A stretch of 64,000 nucleotides of DNA from positions 1 through 64,000 of the forward strand of contig NW_020290045.1 of assembly GCF_003144195.1 (NCBI RefSeq), written 5' to 3'. Source of the DNA: Ceraceosorus guamensis. Taxonomy: Eukaryota; Basidiomycota; Exobasidiomycetes; Ceraceosorales; Ceraceosoraceae. A model generated the notes under the pieces. That model ran no database searches. It was not told the DNA's origin and was given only the letters and a program-made list of their open reading frames with translations. This document shows, piece after piece, positions 24,301 through 33,855 of the stretch. Position 1 is the stretch's first letter; the number at the start of each line of letters is the position of its first letter. The translations under genes were made by a program, and so were the position numbers.

Positions 24301-27094
24301 TCGATGACAGGGATGAGCCTTTGTCCGGCATCTGGGTCACAATGGGCGTGTCCACGATCGCCTCGACATGTGCTTGATCAGCTGGCGCCGCGTTCCTACC
24401 AGCAGAGCCCGCACTCAGACCCGTAGAGCCAATGGCCCCAAAGCTGCTCAAAAGGCTCTTGAACTTCGCCGATGCTGCATTCTTGCTGGTTTCCACAGAG
24501 CCCAGAGTAGTGCTTGGATCGGTAGCATCTGCCGGAGCCTGTGCTGCGCCAGCGAAAGTCTCGTCCAGCTCGGTAATCTGAGCGTCGAGCACATCGAGTG
24601 CCTTTCGTGCCTCTACATCCTTCGCCTTGGCTTGCTGAGCAGCAGCTAGCGCTTCGTCCCCGAACTTTTCCAGCGCCGAATAGAGCGCAGGAGCTGGCCA
24701 GCGCGGCTGAGTCGTGCTAGTTGGCGCAGTATCGGCGTGCCACCTGCACAGGAACAGGATCTGTTGTGCAGACTCGAGTTCTGCAGCACCTCCATGCAGC
24801 GCAGCATGTACCCTATAAAGCTCCACTCTGGCTCTATCGAACTTGAGTTGTCTGAGTCTTTGCAGCTCGTCCTTTTTGTCCTGCTTCGCTTGACCCTTGT
24901 CGTAGCCCACAGCATTCGAAGCGTAGCTCACATCCGCATCGACATCTGCAGACATCGCGCCGGCCGAAATGGTCTTGGTAGAGAGCCATTTCTGCGTGAG
25001 GTTGTAATACGCTCTGCTGTCCGCTTCGAAGAGCTTGATGTGCTCTTGTGCGGTCCGACAAAGCTCGAGCAGGTTTCTCACGGGGCCAGTGACGCAATTG
25101 TCTAGCATGCTAGATTCGCTCTCGTCCTGCGCCCTGGCTCGCGTTCTTGCTTGAGTCAGTGCGAGCTGCAACAGCTTTCCAAGTGTGTTAGGCTGGCTCA
25201 TGGACAGATCCTGTAGCGCATCATCCAGAGCCCCATGGGCCGCACGCGATGCGCTGGCGTGCGCCTGGACATCAGCCGTGGCGCGCAGGACCGCCTTGGC
25301 CTGCTTTTTGAGCGCAGCAGTCCGTCGACTTAGGTTCTGTACCGCAGCTCTGAACAAAGGCGAATCGGCCTCGAGACAGTTAGCCACGGTGATTTCGGTA
25401 TGGTCCACCAATAGAGCCTTCGACGTAGCACCGGAGGGAGCCGGATCACTGCTCGGAAATGGAACTGGATCGCTTTCCGGCTTGCACATCGTGAGACGGC
25501 GATCATCGGAATCGTGCGGTAAGCTTCGTGACGCGGAAGCGGGCGACGTAGCTGCAGACCGGCTCGGAGTCGGTGCAATGCCAGACGTCGCGGGAGCAAG
25601 AGGATCGACAAAAAAAGCGAATCCTGCCAAGATGCGCGAGCTGCTATTCCGCTCGTCCACCTCGACGAAGCAGCAGGCTCTCTTGCCCGTCTTGCCGAAC
25701 TGCTCCGGTGTCCACTCGACGTCAAAGTCTTGATCTCGCTCCTGTTGAAATTCGTCTTGCGGCACGACAGTCCAGCCTGGTCGTATCAGTCCGCCAGCTC
25801 GACTTCGCAATTTGTTGTCGGCAGCGTTGAGCACGTGCAGTAGTTGGGAAGAGCTATCCGCGCTAACAAAATAAAGCGCATGCGAATGCGCCGAATTTGG
25901 TCTTGAAGAAGAGGAGGGCGTGCGCCTTCGAGAACCAATCTCCGCACTTGAGGTGCTGTTGGATGATGTCGCCGCAGAATGCGCGCTTTGGAACCGCAAT
26001 CGCACCTTGAGATTGACGGTGTGGCTCTCGACAAGGCTGCAAACATCCCTCTGATCCTTGTCTGCGTCAGACCACCGCTTGTGTGCCGCTTCTCTTGGAC
26101 GTTGCAGGCGGAACAGGCTGTCATGCGCCGGGTCGATCTCATCTTCCTCCGCATCGGCATCCTCAGATGCGCCAGGCTCCTCATCCATGACGAATTCGCA
26201 AGGCGGAGCGCCCAACCTGGCCCACAGACCAGAATGTTGTCCAGCTCCAAGACCTTGAACAGGATCGTCCGAGTATTCCAACCTAGACTGAATGCTCGTC
26301 CGAAGTGAGCGAGGCTGACTGATCTGCGATGCAGGTTGGATAGGTGTCGGCCTGAGACGCAAGACACGACGAACTCTGACCCGGCTGATGCTCGATGGCG
26401 GCTCCCAAGAGCCTTGGTCGGGCTGCGCCAAGCCCTGCGGAACTGCGTTCGCCGCCATCGAGTTGCCGTTCGGTGCAGCTTCGAGCTGAGATGTGAGACT
26501 GAGTGCAGCATGTTGACCCATCACAGCGCGAGGTGCTCTGAGCTCCCTGGCCGCCCGACCGAGATCCAAGAGGGCATCACGCGCTCTACTTCCAATATCG
26601 GCAGACCTTGGACGAGATTTTGGCAAGTGCATGTTGCTCGAGCTGCTCGAGGATGAGGAGCCGACTCGCAGCAGGGCAGTAGAGAGGTTTTGCTCGGGCT
26701 TGGAAGGGGATGCCGAAGGTTGTGATGAGCAATGCTCTAAGACTTGGGCAGTTTCAGCATCTGTCACTCGTTGTGAGACGCGCTTGGCGGCGCTGGCCGA
26801 AGCTGAAACGGGAGGTTGGGTATGATAAGTGGAAGAAGATACCCTACTGCGCCCATTTGTTGTGGGAGAGTCGACTGACGTTGCTTCGCTCTTGGGAGGA
26901 AGAGACGCAGAAAAGTCTTGCCCGCTCATGCGCCTCGTGCGAGTCTCTGCCACTGGAGAAAGGCTGACTGTGGCGGAGATGGACAAGCTCTGAATGTCGA
27001 AGCGAGGATCCGCAATGCGGACCGCATGACCTGGCTGCGAGAGGATGTGCATGCCAGGCATGGGCTCGAAGCGGCCAATTTGGTCGCTCGCCAT
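21301..27094 (-). CDS. BAR-PH-ArfGAP protein (ACAP/Csx2-like)
   Basis: Predicted GTPase-activating protein for Arf, combining membrane curvature sensing (BAR), phosphoinositide binding (PH) and a zinc-finger ArfGAP. The model complement(join(21301..22154,22243..27094)) gives 1,901 residues with an ATG at 27094. Residues 1-570 are mostly disordered. Residues about 575-840 form the helical BAR-like region (from ADSPLFRAAVQNLSRRTAAL onward). The PH domain is at about 1173-1285 (KKEGLLW, WREAWVVLSG, RRFTFEVIT, WIAAIRKAI). The ArfGAP is split by the single intron: CADCRLP, then [35 protein letters not shown] with the arginine finger. The spacing between the two CXXC pairs is 21 residues rather than the canonical 16. 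The C-terminal 200 residues are Ser/Thr/Pro-rich. Confidence 0.92.
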
Positions 27095-27225
27095 GCTGAA
27101 AGGAGCCGATTTGGTGGTGTGTGGGAATGGCGAGGAGCGGTGCTGTGTTTCTTGGCGACGATGCTAGTAGGGCAAGCGGCGCAGAGTGCAGAGCACCACG
27201 ATCCACACGAGACTTTTGGAACAGG

Positions 27226-27264
27226 ACAGGCAGGGCAGGGCAGGGCAGGGCAGGGCAGGGCAGG
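27226..27264. repeat. (CAGGG)n pentanucleotide array
   Basis: About seven tandem copies of CAGGG/GGCAG in the promoter side of the ArfGAP gene, roughly 135-170 bases upstream of its ATG. The G-run spacing could allow a G-quadruplex on the plus strand, which is the nontemplate strand only for a plus-strand transcript. Confidence 0.9.
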
Positions 27265-28233
27265 AACTGTCCGTGTTGTGTCTACTCGACCTTGAGCCTA
27301 ACCATGGCGCGGCAGCTTTGCTTGCTTGAGGGACTTGACAGTCAGCTCCTTCGTGTGTGTATTCGAGCAGCGCCAATAGCAATGAGCAGACAATTGATGC
27401 GCGTCTGCTCTTTTCCCTTAATGACGGCGGTACCTCTGAGGAAGCGGACCCGTGCGGACCGATACAAAGACCCCGTCTGGATGTTGGCGTCGGGTGCAGA
27501 GGGCGAGAGGACTGTATGAGGACAAGAAAATTGGAGGGATGGCGTGAAGAGGGAAGAGCCGCAGACCGAGCTGACGAGCGGACGTGCCGTCTTGTTTTTA
27601 TTGCCACGCCTCACCTCAACACTCTTCGAGCTTCAACTCAGGGTACAATGTGAGTGTGGGAGTGAATACCGTCCGTTGGTGCGCTCCGTCGGACTGTGAC
27701 TCTGTAGGTGACTGCGTCCGAGATCAGCTACCCTGCAGGAATGCTTCTGCTGCTGCGTCCTCGCCGGCAGCTGTGACTTACTCACCACTCACTGTACCGG
27801 TACTGATTCGGTAGGGTACAGATGCAGTCACGAGTCTAAAGTCGGTACGGTACAGGTGCAGTCTAAGCCAATAATCTTGAATGAGTGCACCATCCAGCCA
27901 CCGCGCCTATATGCAGGGGCTTGCCGTCACAGAAATGAGATGACGCTTGCGCGTGAGGCTGTGTCGCGCGACGCGCTGCGCGGGGCCTCCCTCGCCAGAG
28001 ATGATCACGTGCGCCCTGCTTGCCGAGCGCGCCGTCGATTGCGAATTCTGATTGCGAATTGAATTCGAGGCGGCAGCAGATACCTAAGATCCGCGGTGAT
28101 TAATTCGACATGGCATACATGTAGATGCTTGGTGCACTCGGTTGTCTCCCGCCTACAAGCATAGCAAGGTCAGAGACGGATCTCAGCCTCACAATTGCCT
28201 AACAAAGCCTTCTGCACGCTGGAATCCAAGGAG

Positions 28234-28243
28234 CATATATAGG
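28234..28243 (+). promoter_or_regulatory. TATA-like element
   Basis: CATATATAGG lies about 12 bases before the first ATG of the small membrane protein. In fungi with TATA promoters the start site is usually 30-100 bases downstream, so this placement raises doubt about the first ATG. Confidence 0.4.
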
Positions 28244-28254
28244 GTCTCGACGAG

Positions 28255-28767
28255 ATGGTCAACTTGGCTGGGCGAAGCCATCTGGCAGGCGTGGCCGCGT
28301 CGCGTTTGTTCCCATCTCCAACACGTCTCACTCCCCGCCACTTCGCTCGAGCGACACTGCACCACAGCTCGATGTCTTCACAAGATGCGACCTCTGCTCA
28401 ATCTTCCATCTCCAACTCTTCCTCCTCTTCCTTTGCTTCCCCTTCTTCTCCTCCTCCTCCTCCTCCTCCTCCTCCTCCTTCGGACCCTCGCACAGACCAC
28501 TCCCGTCATCGAAATTTCTACCGACAAATTCTTCCGCCGTTTATTCGCGTGTTGGGCTACTCCACCGCCATCTATTTCTCTCTGCAACTCCTCTGGACCT
28601 ACCTGGATGCTCGCGAACAGACACAATTGGAGCAGGAGGAGAAGGATAGATTGATCAGGATGGTCCGGGAAAAAAGGGAGAGGGGTGTTGAGGCTGGAGG
28701 CGCAGGAATAATGAACGAGCGAGAAGTGACAAGGGGTTGGTGGGGATGGATCAGAGGTCAGGAATAG
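28255..28767 (+). CDS. Small single-pass membrane protein, possibly mitochondrial (unknown)
   Basis: Not assigned to a family. The 170-residue single-exon frame has an Arg/Ser/His-rich start (residues 1-40) resembling a mitochondrial presequence, and a Ser-rich then poly-Pro stretch (ten prolines, from CTC CTC repeats). One hydrophobic helix follows (VLGYSTAIYFSLQLLWTYL), then a charged helix (EQEEKDRLIRMVREKRER) and a Trp-rich end (RGWWGWIRGQE). The arrangement suits a protein anchored in a membrane with a short coiled tail. A TATATA at about 28236 lies only some 20 bases before the first ATG, so transcription may begin downstream and the Met at 28372 (131 residues) might be used instead. 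Low complexity makes a chance frame possible, but the TM plus coiled tail argue for a gene. Confidence 0.6.
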   Translation: MVNLAGRSHLAGVAASRLFPSPTRLTPRHFARATLHHSSMSSQDATSAQSSISNSSSSSFASPSSPPPPPPPPPPSDPRTDHSRHRNFYRQILPPFIRVLGYSTAIYFSLQLLWTYLDAREQTQLEQEEKDRLIRMVREKRERGVEAGGAGIMNEREVTRGWWGWIRGQE

Positions 28768-29318
28768 GGTATAGCAGGTCTCTTGCTATGCTTGCACTAC
28801 AACGAGCAACGCGTTGCGGGCTTGTCTTCCTAGCTAGAAGCAGCCCGAGGCAGAATCGAGGTGAGTCATCCTGCGCCTCGACTCGTATCTTGCGTGTCGT
28901 GCCCTCCCTTGAAAGCTTGCTCGCTGACTCCCGCTTCTGGCCATGCTCCACCCTCAAGGGCCCATGAATTGGAGAGGGCCCTGATTCGATCCTCAGAGCA
29001 TTCACATTTCTTCCTCAAACTTCGTGAACGTCCATTTCGTGTAGTGTGCTTGCATCAATGCGAGTTGAAAGCACGACAGCTTTCGAAGCCCTCATCCGAC
29101 AAGCAGGCTTCTCATCCCGAAATCCTCAATGCGACGTCTAAGCGACTTGAGTCGCTCATTAGGAACAGGTCGCCGCTTGTAGTTGATTCGATGTTATACG
29201 TCAAGCATTCACCACGCTGCGCAAAGCACAAAAGCCCCCAATCGGACGTGGAGTCAGTCACAAGATAACGCGATGCGATTGCAACGAGTGCGATCAGTGA
29301 CCGTGGCTATATGCGCTT
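28768..29318. other. Convergent intergenic space, small membrane protein / pcm1
   Basis: This 551-base stretch lies between stop codons. No gene was recognised and no repeat stands out. Confidence 0.5.
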
Positions 29319-31317
29319 TCAAGCATTCTTTGCAGCATCCGTAACAAGTTTCGCGACCTTGTTGGCCAATTCCTCCATTTCCTGCTGGATTCTCGCTTCA
29401 GCATACACCCTCACGCAATCCTCCGTTCCGCTAGGTCTGACGAAGCTTCTCCCCTCCAAATACTTGCCCACCAGCTTGTCGATCTCTTGCTGCAGTCCGT
29501 CTGGCGTGACGAGTTTCCTGTCCGCATCCGTCGTGGTGAAGAGCGCGCGATCTGGCACGATGACCTTGAGCAGCTTGTTCGGCAGGTCTGTGTACAGACT
29601 GTCCCAATGCGCAGGTTCCCAGTCTCTTTGACGCAACACCACCTCTACCAGCAGCATGTCCGATAGCGCATCCCCCACCGTTTGGTTGATGAGATCGATC
29701 AGATTAGATAGTTGAGACAATGCGGACTGACTATCACCTTGAGGAGAGCTGGAGGAGATCTTGCCGCGAATCAGTGACTGGGCAGAGTCGGAGAACAGCA
29801 CGGTACCGTGCCCATTCGCTTCAAAGTAGACGCCCACGTCGAATGACTCGGCGGCGTGATGCAGATGCTTGACTCCCGTAGAGGTGCAAACAACCGGTAC
29901 GCGCTGGCGAAGAGGCGAAAAGACGCAGATGCACGTTCGCCTTCAGCAACAGCAACGTCGTGGACAGTCCTTTCAGCTCTGCTCACCTGGGACAAGTACT
30001 TTGTCGAACCTCCATTCGCGTAAGCGGTCTGCACGCATCCGATCTTGATTTCATCGGCTATCCCTGCGCGCTTGACTAGTTCGCTGATGTAATCGGCCAC
30101 GAGAGCAGCGATCCTATCGCCATCCAATAATCTGAAGCTCTCCTTCTGCGAAGCATGCCCATTCAAGTAGTAGTACACAATGCGGTCCGCATCGCCATCA
30201 AAGCTGCACAGACGCTCCCCCTCGGCGACCTCTTTTTCGAAACCAGAAGGCAGCGCCTGCTTCGTCTTGACATGGTCTGCTCCACAGCCGTTGTTGAGCG
30301 CTCCGGCGGTATCGATGGATGTGCGAAGAGCTCGCACCTGCAATGCCGACGCAGGCAAGTACTTTTGGAAACGCTGCAAAGAGATCGCACCCACACCGTT
30401 GGCACAGTCGACAGTAAGGGGAGAGGTAGCTGGCTTGTCGGCCTACACAATGGATCAAACACAGGCTCAGCAGTCCGCGCAAATTCGGCGTCAGTATGGA
30501 CGACGAGCACTCACGATGGCCCTCTGGAAGGCATCCGCAAGCTTTTTGTAGTACCCTTCCTCCGTGGGCTCTCCGTACGGATCAGGAGTGCTCTGAGTGT
30601 TGTAGGCCTTGACAAGGTAGTGCAGTTGGGGAGTAGTCAGCAGACCTCCGTTGCGTCCCTCTGCACCTATTGCGGCCAGACCCGCTTCGATGGCTTTGAC
30701 GAGCTTGGGACTCGAAGGGCGCGTATCGTGAGCATAAACGACGACTGCCGGAGTCTGCAAGTTGATACTGTCCGCCTTGATCAGCCTTTGCAGCACTGCA
30801 AATAGCTCTTCGTCCGTCAAGGCGTTCGCTGCTTCTGTGCAGTATGGCTCCCAGTTCGAAGCCAGCATCTCTCCTCGTGGATCCACAGCTTTGAGTCCAT
30901 TGTCCTGGGTGGAAGAGCGGTGGACTTGGTGAGCAACTCAACGACGTCAGAGCGTATTTTGTGCTTGCATACTCACTGGTTCGGGATTGTGGGATGCAGT
31001 TACCATCATACCGACGACTTTCCCGCCCATTCGTTTGCTTCTGAGTGCGCTGATGAGTGCCAATCTGAAACAAGTGCTTTCTAGTACATCTCCTCTGCGA
31101 GCACAAAATGGGGACATCAAGTTGACGCAATTAGTGCCAAGCCGGGTAACCGGCCAGGAAAGAGGATTGTCACTTACTTTGTTCGGACACCGGCGGTGCC
31201 ATATGTGAATTTGATGCCATCTGGCTTGGGGTATGATTTGGACGCTTCGGAGATGAGAAGGGTGGGAAGCCCGTCGGTCGCTCGAACGGCAAAGTCTATG
31301 TTGGATGGAAGCGCCAT
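29319..31317 (-). CDS. PCM1: Phosphoacetylglucosamine mutase
   Basis: Interconverts GlcNAc-6-phosphate and GlcNAc-1-phosphate on the way to UDP-GlcNAc, needed for chitin, N-glycans and GPI anchors. The model complement(join(29319..29903,29987..30442,30515..30904,30977..31064,31178..31317)) gives 552 residues, a normal length. Every family motif is present and split as expected: FTYGTAGVR near the start, the phosphoserine loop TASHNPEP, the metal loop FDGDADR, the sugar-recognition loop EANGHG, and the phosphate-binding loop RPSGTED near the C-terminus. All introns are phase-consistent; donors are GTAAGT, GTGAGT, GTGAGT and GTGAGC. It is transcribed away from the mitoribosome gene across a 683-base shared promoter. 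Confidence 0.96.
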
Positions 31318-32000
31318 GATGGTGGGTGAGGAGCGTGTGCGCGAGTGTGAGAAGGGTAAGTGTGATATGGGAGAGCGCCTTGGATCGTCACTTTATCGAT
31401 GTACACTATGCTGAAGTCACTTTGTCGATGTATGCTATGCTGAATGATGATGATGGCGTCGACGAGTCGGTCCACTTGTGAATAGGTTCGTGTGTCTGCT
31501 GCAGATTCGCCGATGCGGTTAATGTGTCGGGCGCATGGACCTACTACGATGGGTTCATGCATGCATGCTGCGCGCAGGCTGGTGTTGGGCGCACGGACGC
31601 ACGGGGACCACAGCCACGTAGGCGTCCCACTCAGCATCGGCCTCTTTCTTCCACGTGGTTGCCTGCAACGGGTGTGGAACACATGCATGCATGGTTGGTT
31701 GCCTTCTGGCTGAGAATAGTGAATGGTGAATTGGATAGACTCACACCTACCACAAGACCCGATGATCCACGCTCGCCGTATAGTCACCCCCAGATCCTGC
31801 TCGCTCTCCTCAAGCAGGCCAGGCTTAGACCGAGAGCAAGCGAGAAGCGAGGCAGCCTTGACGTAGCAGACGTCAAGCAGCCCATCCGGTCCTTCATCCA
31901 GGGCGATCTGGCACTCCACAGAAAGCTCATCTGGCCCTCACTCGCACTTTGACTTCAGCGGCCACATCTCATCCTGTGTACCACGATCACCACACCAGTC
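31318..32000. promoter_or_regulatory. Divergent promoter region, pcm1 / rsm27
   Basis: A 683-base interval between divergent starts. Short direct CATGCATGC-type runs occur near 31557 and 31682. No gene supported. Confidence 0.5.
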
Positions 32001-32501
32001 ATGGCCTCCTCATCCACAAATCTTCTGCGCTCGTTAGCAGTCGCACGATCGCGCATCTTCCAAACATCCACACCCAGCCTCTCCAATCCGGGTGGTGTGC
32101 GAACCGGATCCAAAATCCTACGTGCCAGATTAAGAGGTCCTAGCATGTTGAGGTACTATCCTCCTACGCTCAATTTGAGATCTGTCAACATGTTAGGTAG
32201 AGAGCTGGAAGGGGATTTATGGAGGGACGTGGTGGATTGGAACGAGAGACAGCGATTGGCTGATCTGGACAAGGCTAAACATTATGGGAAGAACCCGCCC
32301 AAGAAGGGTGAGTTTCCAAGTCAACACGCGGGATTAGCAGGTGCTCGTGTGACACAATGGTGGAATAGGGAAGAAAAGGGGACTTTGTCTGGATTTGATG
32401 AGACGATATTCGTGTAATGCTTACATCTCCTTTCCACCTCTTCGCTTGCAATGCTCCGGGCAGGTCAAGGACGAAGAGCAGCTGTCAAAGGAAAGAGGTG
32501 A
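32001..32501 (+). CDS. RSM27: Mitochondrial small ribosomal subunit protein mS33 (Rsm27)
   Basis: Component of the mitochondrial 37S ribosomal subunit. The model join(32001..32307,32464..32501) gives 114 residues, close to the roughly 110 residues of yeast Rsm27. The family signature is clear: NPGGVRTGSKILRARLRGPS followed by a YY pair, then PPKKG. The GTGAGT donor at 32308 and an AG at 32462-32463 remove a 156-base intron and yield a basic tail, QGRRAAVKGKR, as in other mS33 proteins. If the intron is retained, the frame runs on to 32417 and gives a 138-residue protein with an unrelated acidic/aromatic tail; I consider the spliced form the functional one. The N-terminal 30 residues are Ser/Arg-rich, which would suit a targeting signal. 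Confidence 0.88.
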
Positions 32502-33300
32502 TGCGCACTCTTACTCGCCGCGCCTCCAGTATAATGCTTCACACGCCCTCTGATACACTCTACGCATCCGCTTCGCAATCGATTCTGAGTGTCACCCGCC
32601 GTCGAATCTTTGGATGAAGGTGCAAGGGTCGGGTCTCGAATTCGAGATGTGAGACTGGAAACGGTTCATGCGAGCAGCTGCTCTGCTCTGCTCTGCTCTC
32701 GGTGTGGCTCACGCAAGCCATTCGTCACAAATGATACGCAAGCAGACGCCATTTGGCCGGGTCGATGTAGATGTAGGAGGAGGTGGAGGATGTGGGGCAG
32801 ACAGATATATCGAAAGCCGTTCGAGGGTGGAATCAGCTCAAGCTGACTTGCTCCCGTTCAATCACAACAAGCTGACTTGGCATTCTTCAGTCCAAATCAT
32901 TCCTGATCCTCACACGCATATAGAAAGCGTACGATCGAACTCTAAGAGTCACGAGTGCAAAAAGAGCGTGCAGCTGACTTGAAATTGCCTTCGAAAGTGT
33001 GAGTCATACTCGTGGCTGGATGGCAAAATGCCGTGCAAAGCTTTGCGAGTCACGGCGACACATGCAATCGCATTGAAGATTGTGTAAAAGCTGTGCAAAA
33101 GCTGCGTTGGGAGCGCTGCTTAGTGCACTTGGTCGCTCTACCCTGACCGCTTGCGCTCGACCTTCACCACTTCACACCCAATCAATGTATGGCAAATTGT
33201 GTGACTCGAGAGCATTTCTCGAGTCAGACGGTGACGGATGGTGATCTGGTCGAATCTTGAACCTGTATCGGAACGGCGCGCAGTTTGGAGCGCCAAGTCA

Positions 33301-33350
33301 GAGTCAGTCGTGAGTCGCGAGTCGCGAGTCGCGAGTCACGAGTCTGTGAG
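33301..33350. repeat. GAGTCGC heptamer array with GAGTC half sites
   Basis: Successive GAGTC units (with CGC, GTG, ACGA or TGT spacers) repeat about seven times in 50 bases in the upstream region of sup35. The unit is the same half site seen in other intergenic regions of the window. Confidence 0.85.
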
Positions 33351-33480
33351 TCAAGGTCAAAACGAAACTACGACGGCGAGCGATTCGATTCTGAATGAGG
33401 TCATATGGCCGTGGGTGTGCCGTGCCGCGCCCACGTGGACCGCGTTCATGGAAGGCGGCGATCAGCGCGACGAGTGCGTT

Positions 33481-33545
33481 TGCTTGCTTGCTTGCTTGCT
33501 GCAACTGCCTGCCTGCCTGCCTGCCTGCATGCATGCATGCCTGCT
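33481..33545. repeat. Tetranucleotide tracts TGCT, GCCT and GCAT
   Basis: Three adjoining tetranucleotide runs: about four TTGC units, then GCCT units, then ATGC units. This is simple-repeat DNA, probably made by slippage. Confidence 0.9.
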
Positions 33546-33855
33546 GTATGCAAGCGTCACTCGTCACTCACGACGGTGCCTCTCGAGCCAAGGCACCTTC
33601 AAGTTGAGTCTCTCATACAGAGACAGCTCCTACAATTTTCACGTCCACATCCCCGTTCGGAACAAGAGGTACCCGCATTCGTCTTGATCGCGCTTCTCAC
33701 ACTTCCATCTGGTGCTCCACAATTAAAGGCAATCCTACCCCTTCTACGTGTGCGTCTGCTTTGCTCAGTCCATTTCTCGTAAAGCCAGCACAATAGATAG
33801 AGGAGCTCCCAAGACTCTTTCGAGGTGGCGCAGCTGCTCGCATTTTTTTGTCACG

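Larger units (their letters stand above)
27095..28254. promoter_or_regulatory. Divergent promoter region, ArfGAP / small membrane protein
   Basis: About 1.16 kb between divergent starts with no supported gene. It contains a pentanucleotide array (27226-27264) and near 28234 a TATATA element directly upstream of the next gene. A copy of GTCACGAGT is at about 27830. Confidence 0.5.
32502..33855. promoter_or_regulatory. Intergenic region upstream of sup35
   Basis: About 1.35 kb with no recognised gene between the mS33 stop and the eRF3 start. It holds a heptamer array of GAGTCGC units (33301-33350) and a tetranucleotide tract (33481-33545), plus TTTTTTT immediately before the sup35 ATG. A poly-pyrimidine leader is seen at about 33640-33850. 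Confidence 0.5.

Noticed and set aside
28378-28626. Arg-rich minus-strand open frame
   Set aside because: It comes from reading the CTC/poly-proline repeat of the plus-strand gene backwards.
33481-33545. Possible CRISPR-like or satellite repeat
   Set aside because: Only simple tetranucleotide runs; no repeat-spacer structure, and the genome is eukaryotic.
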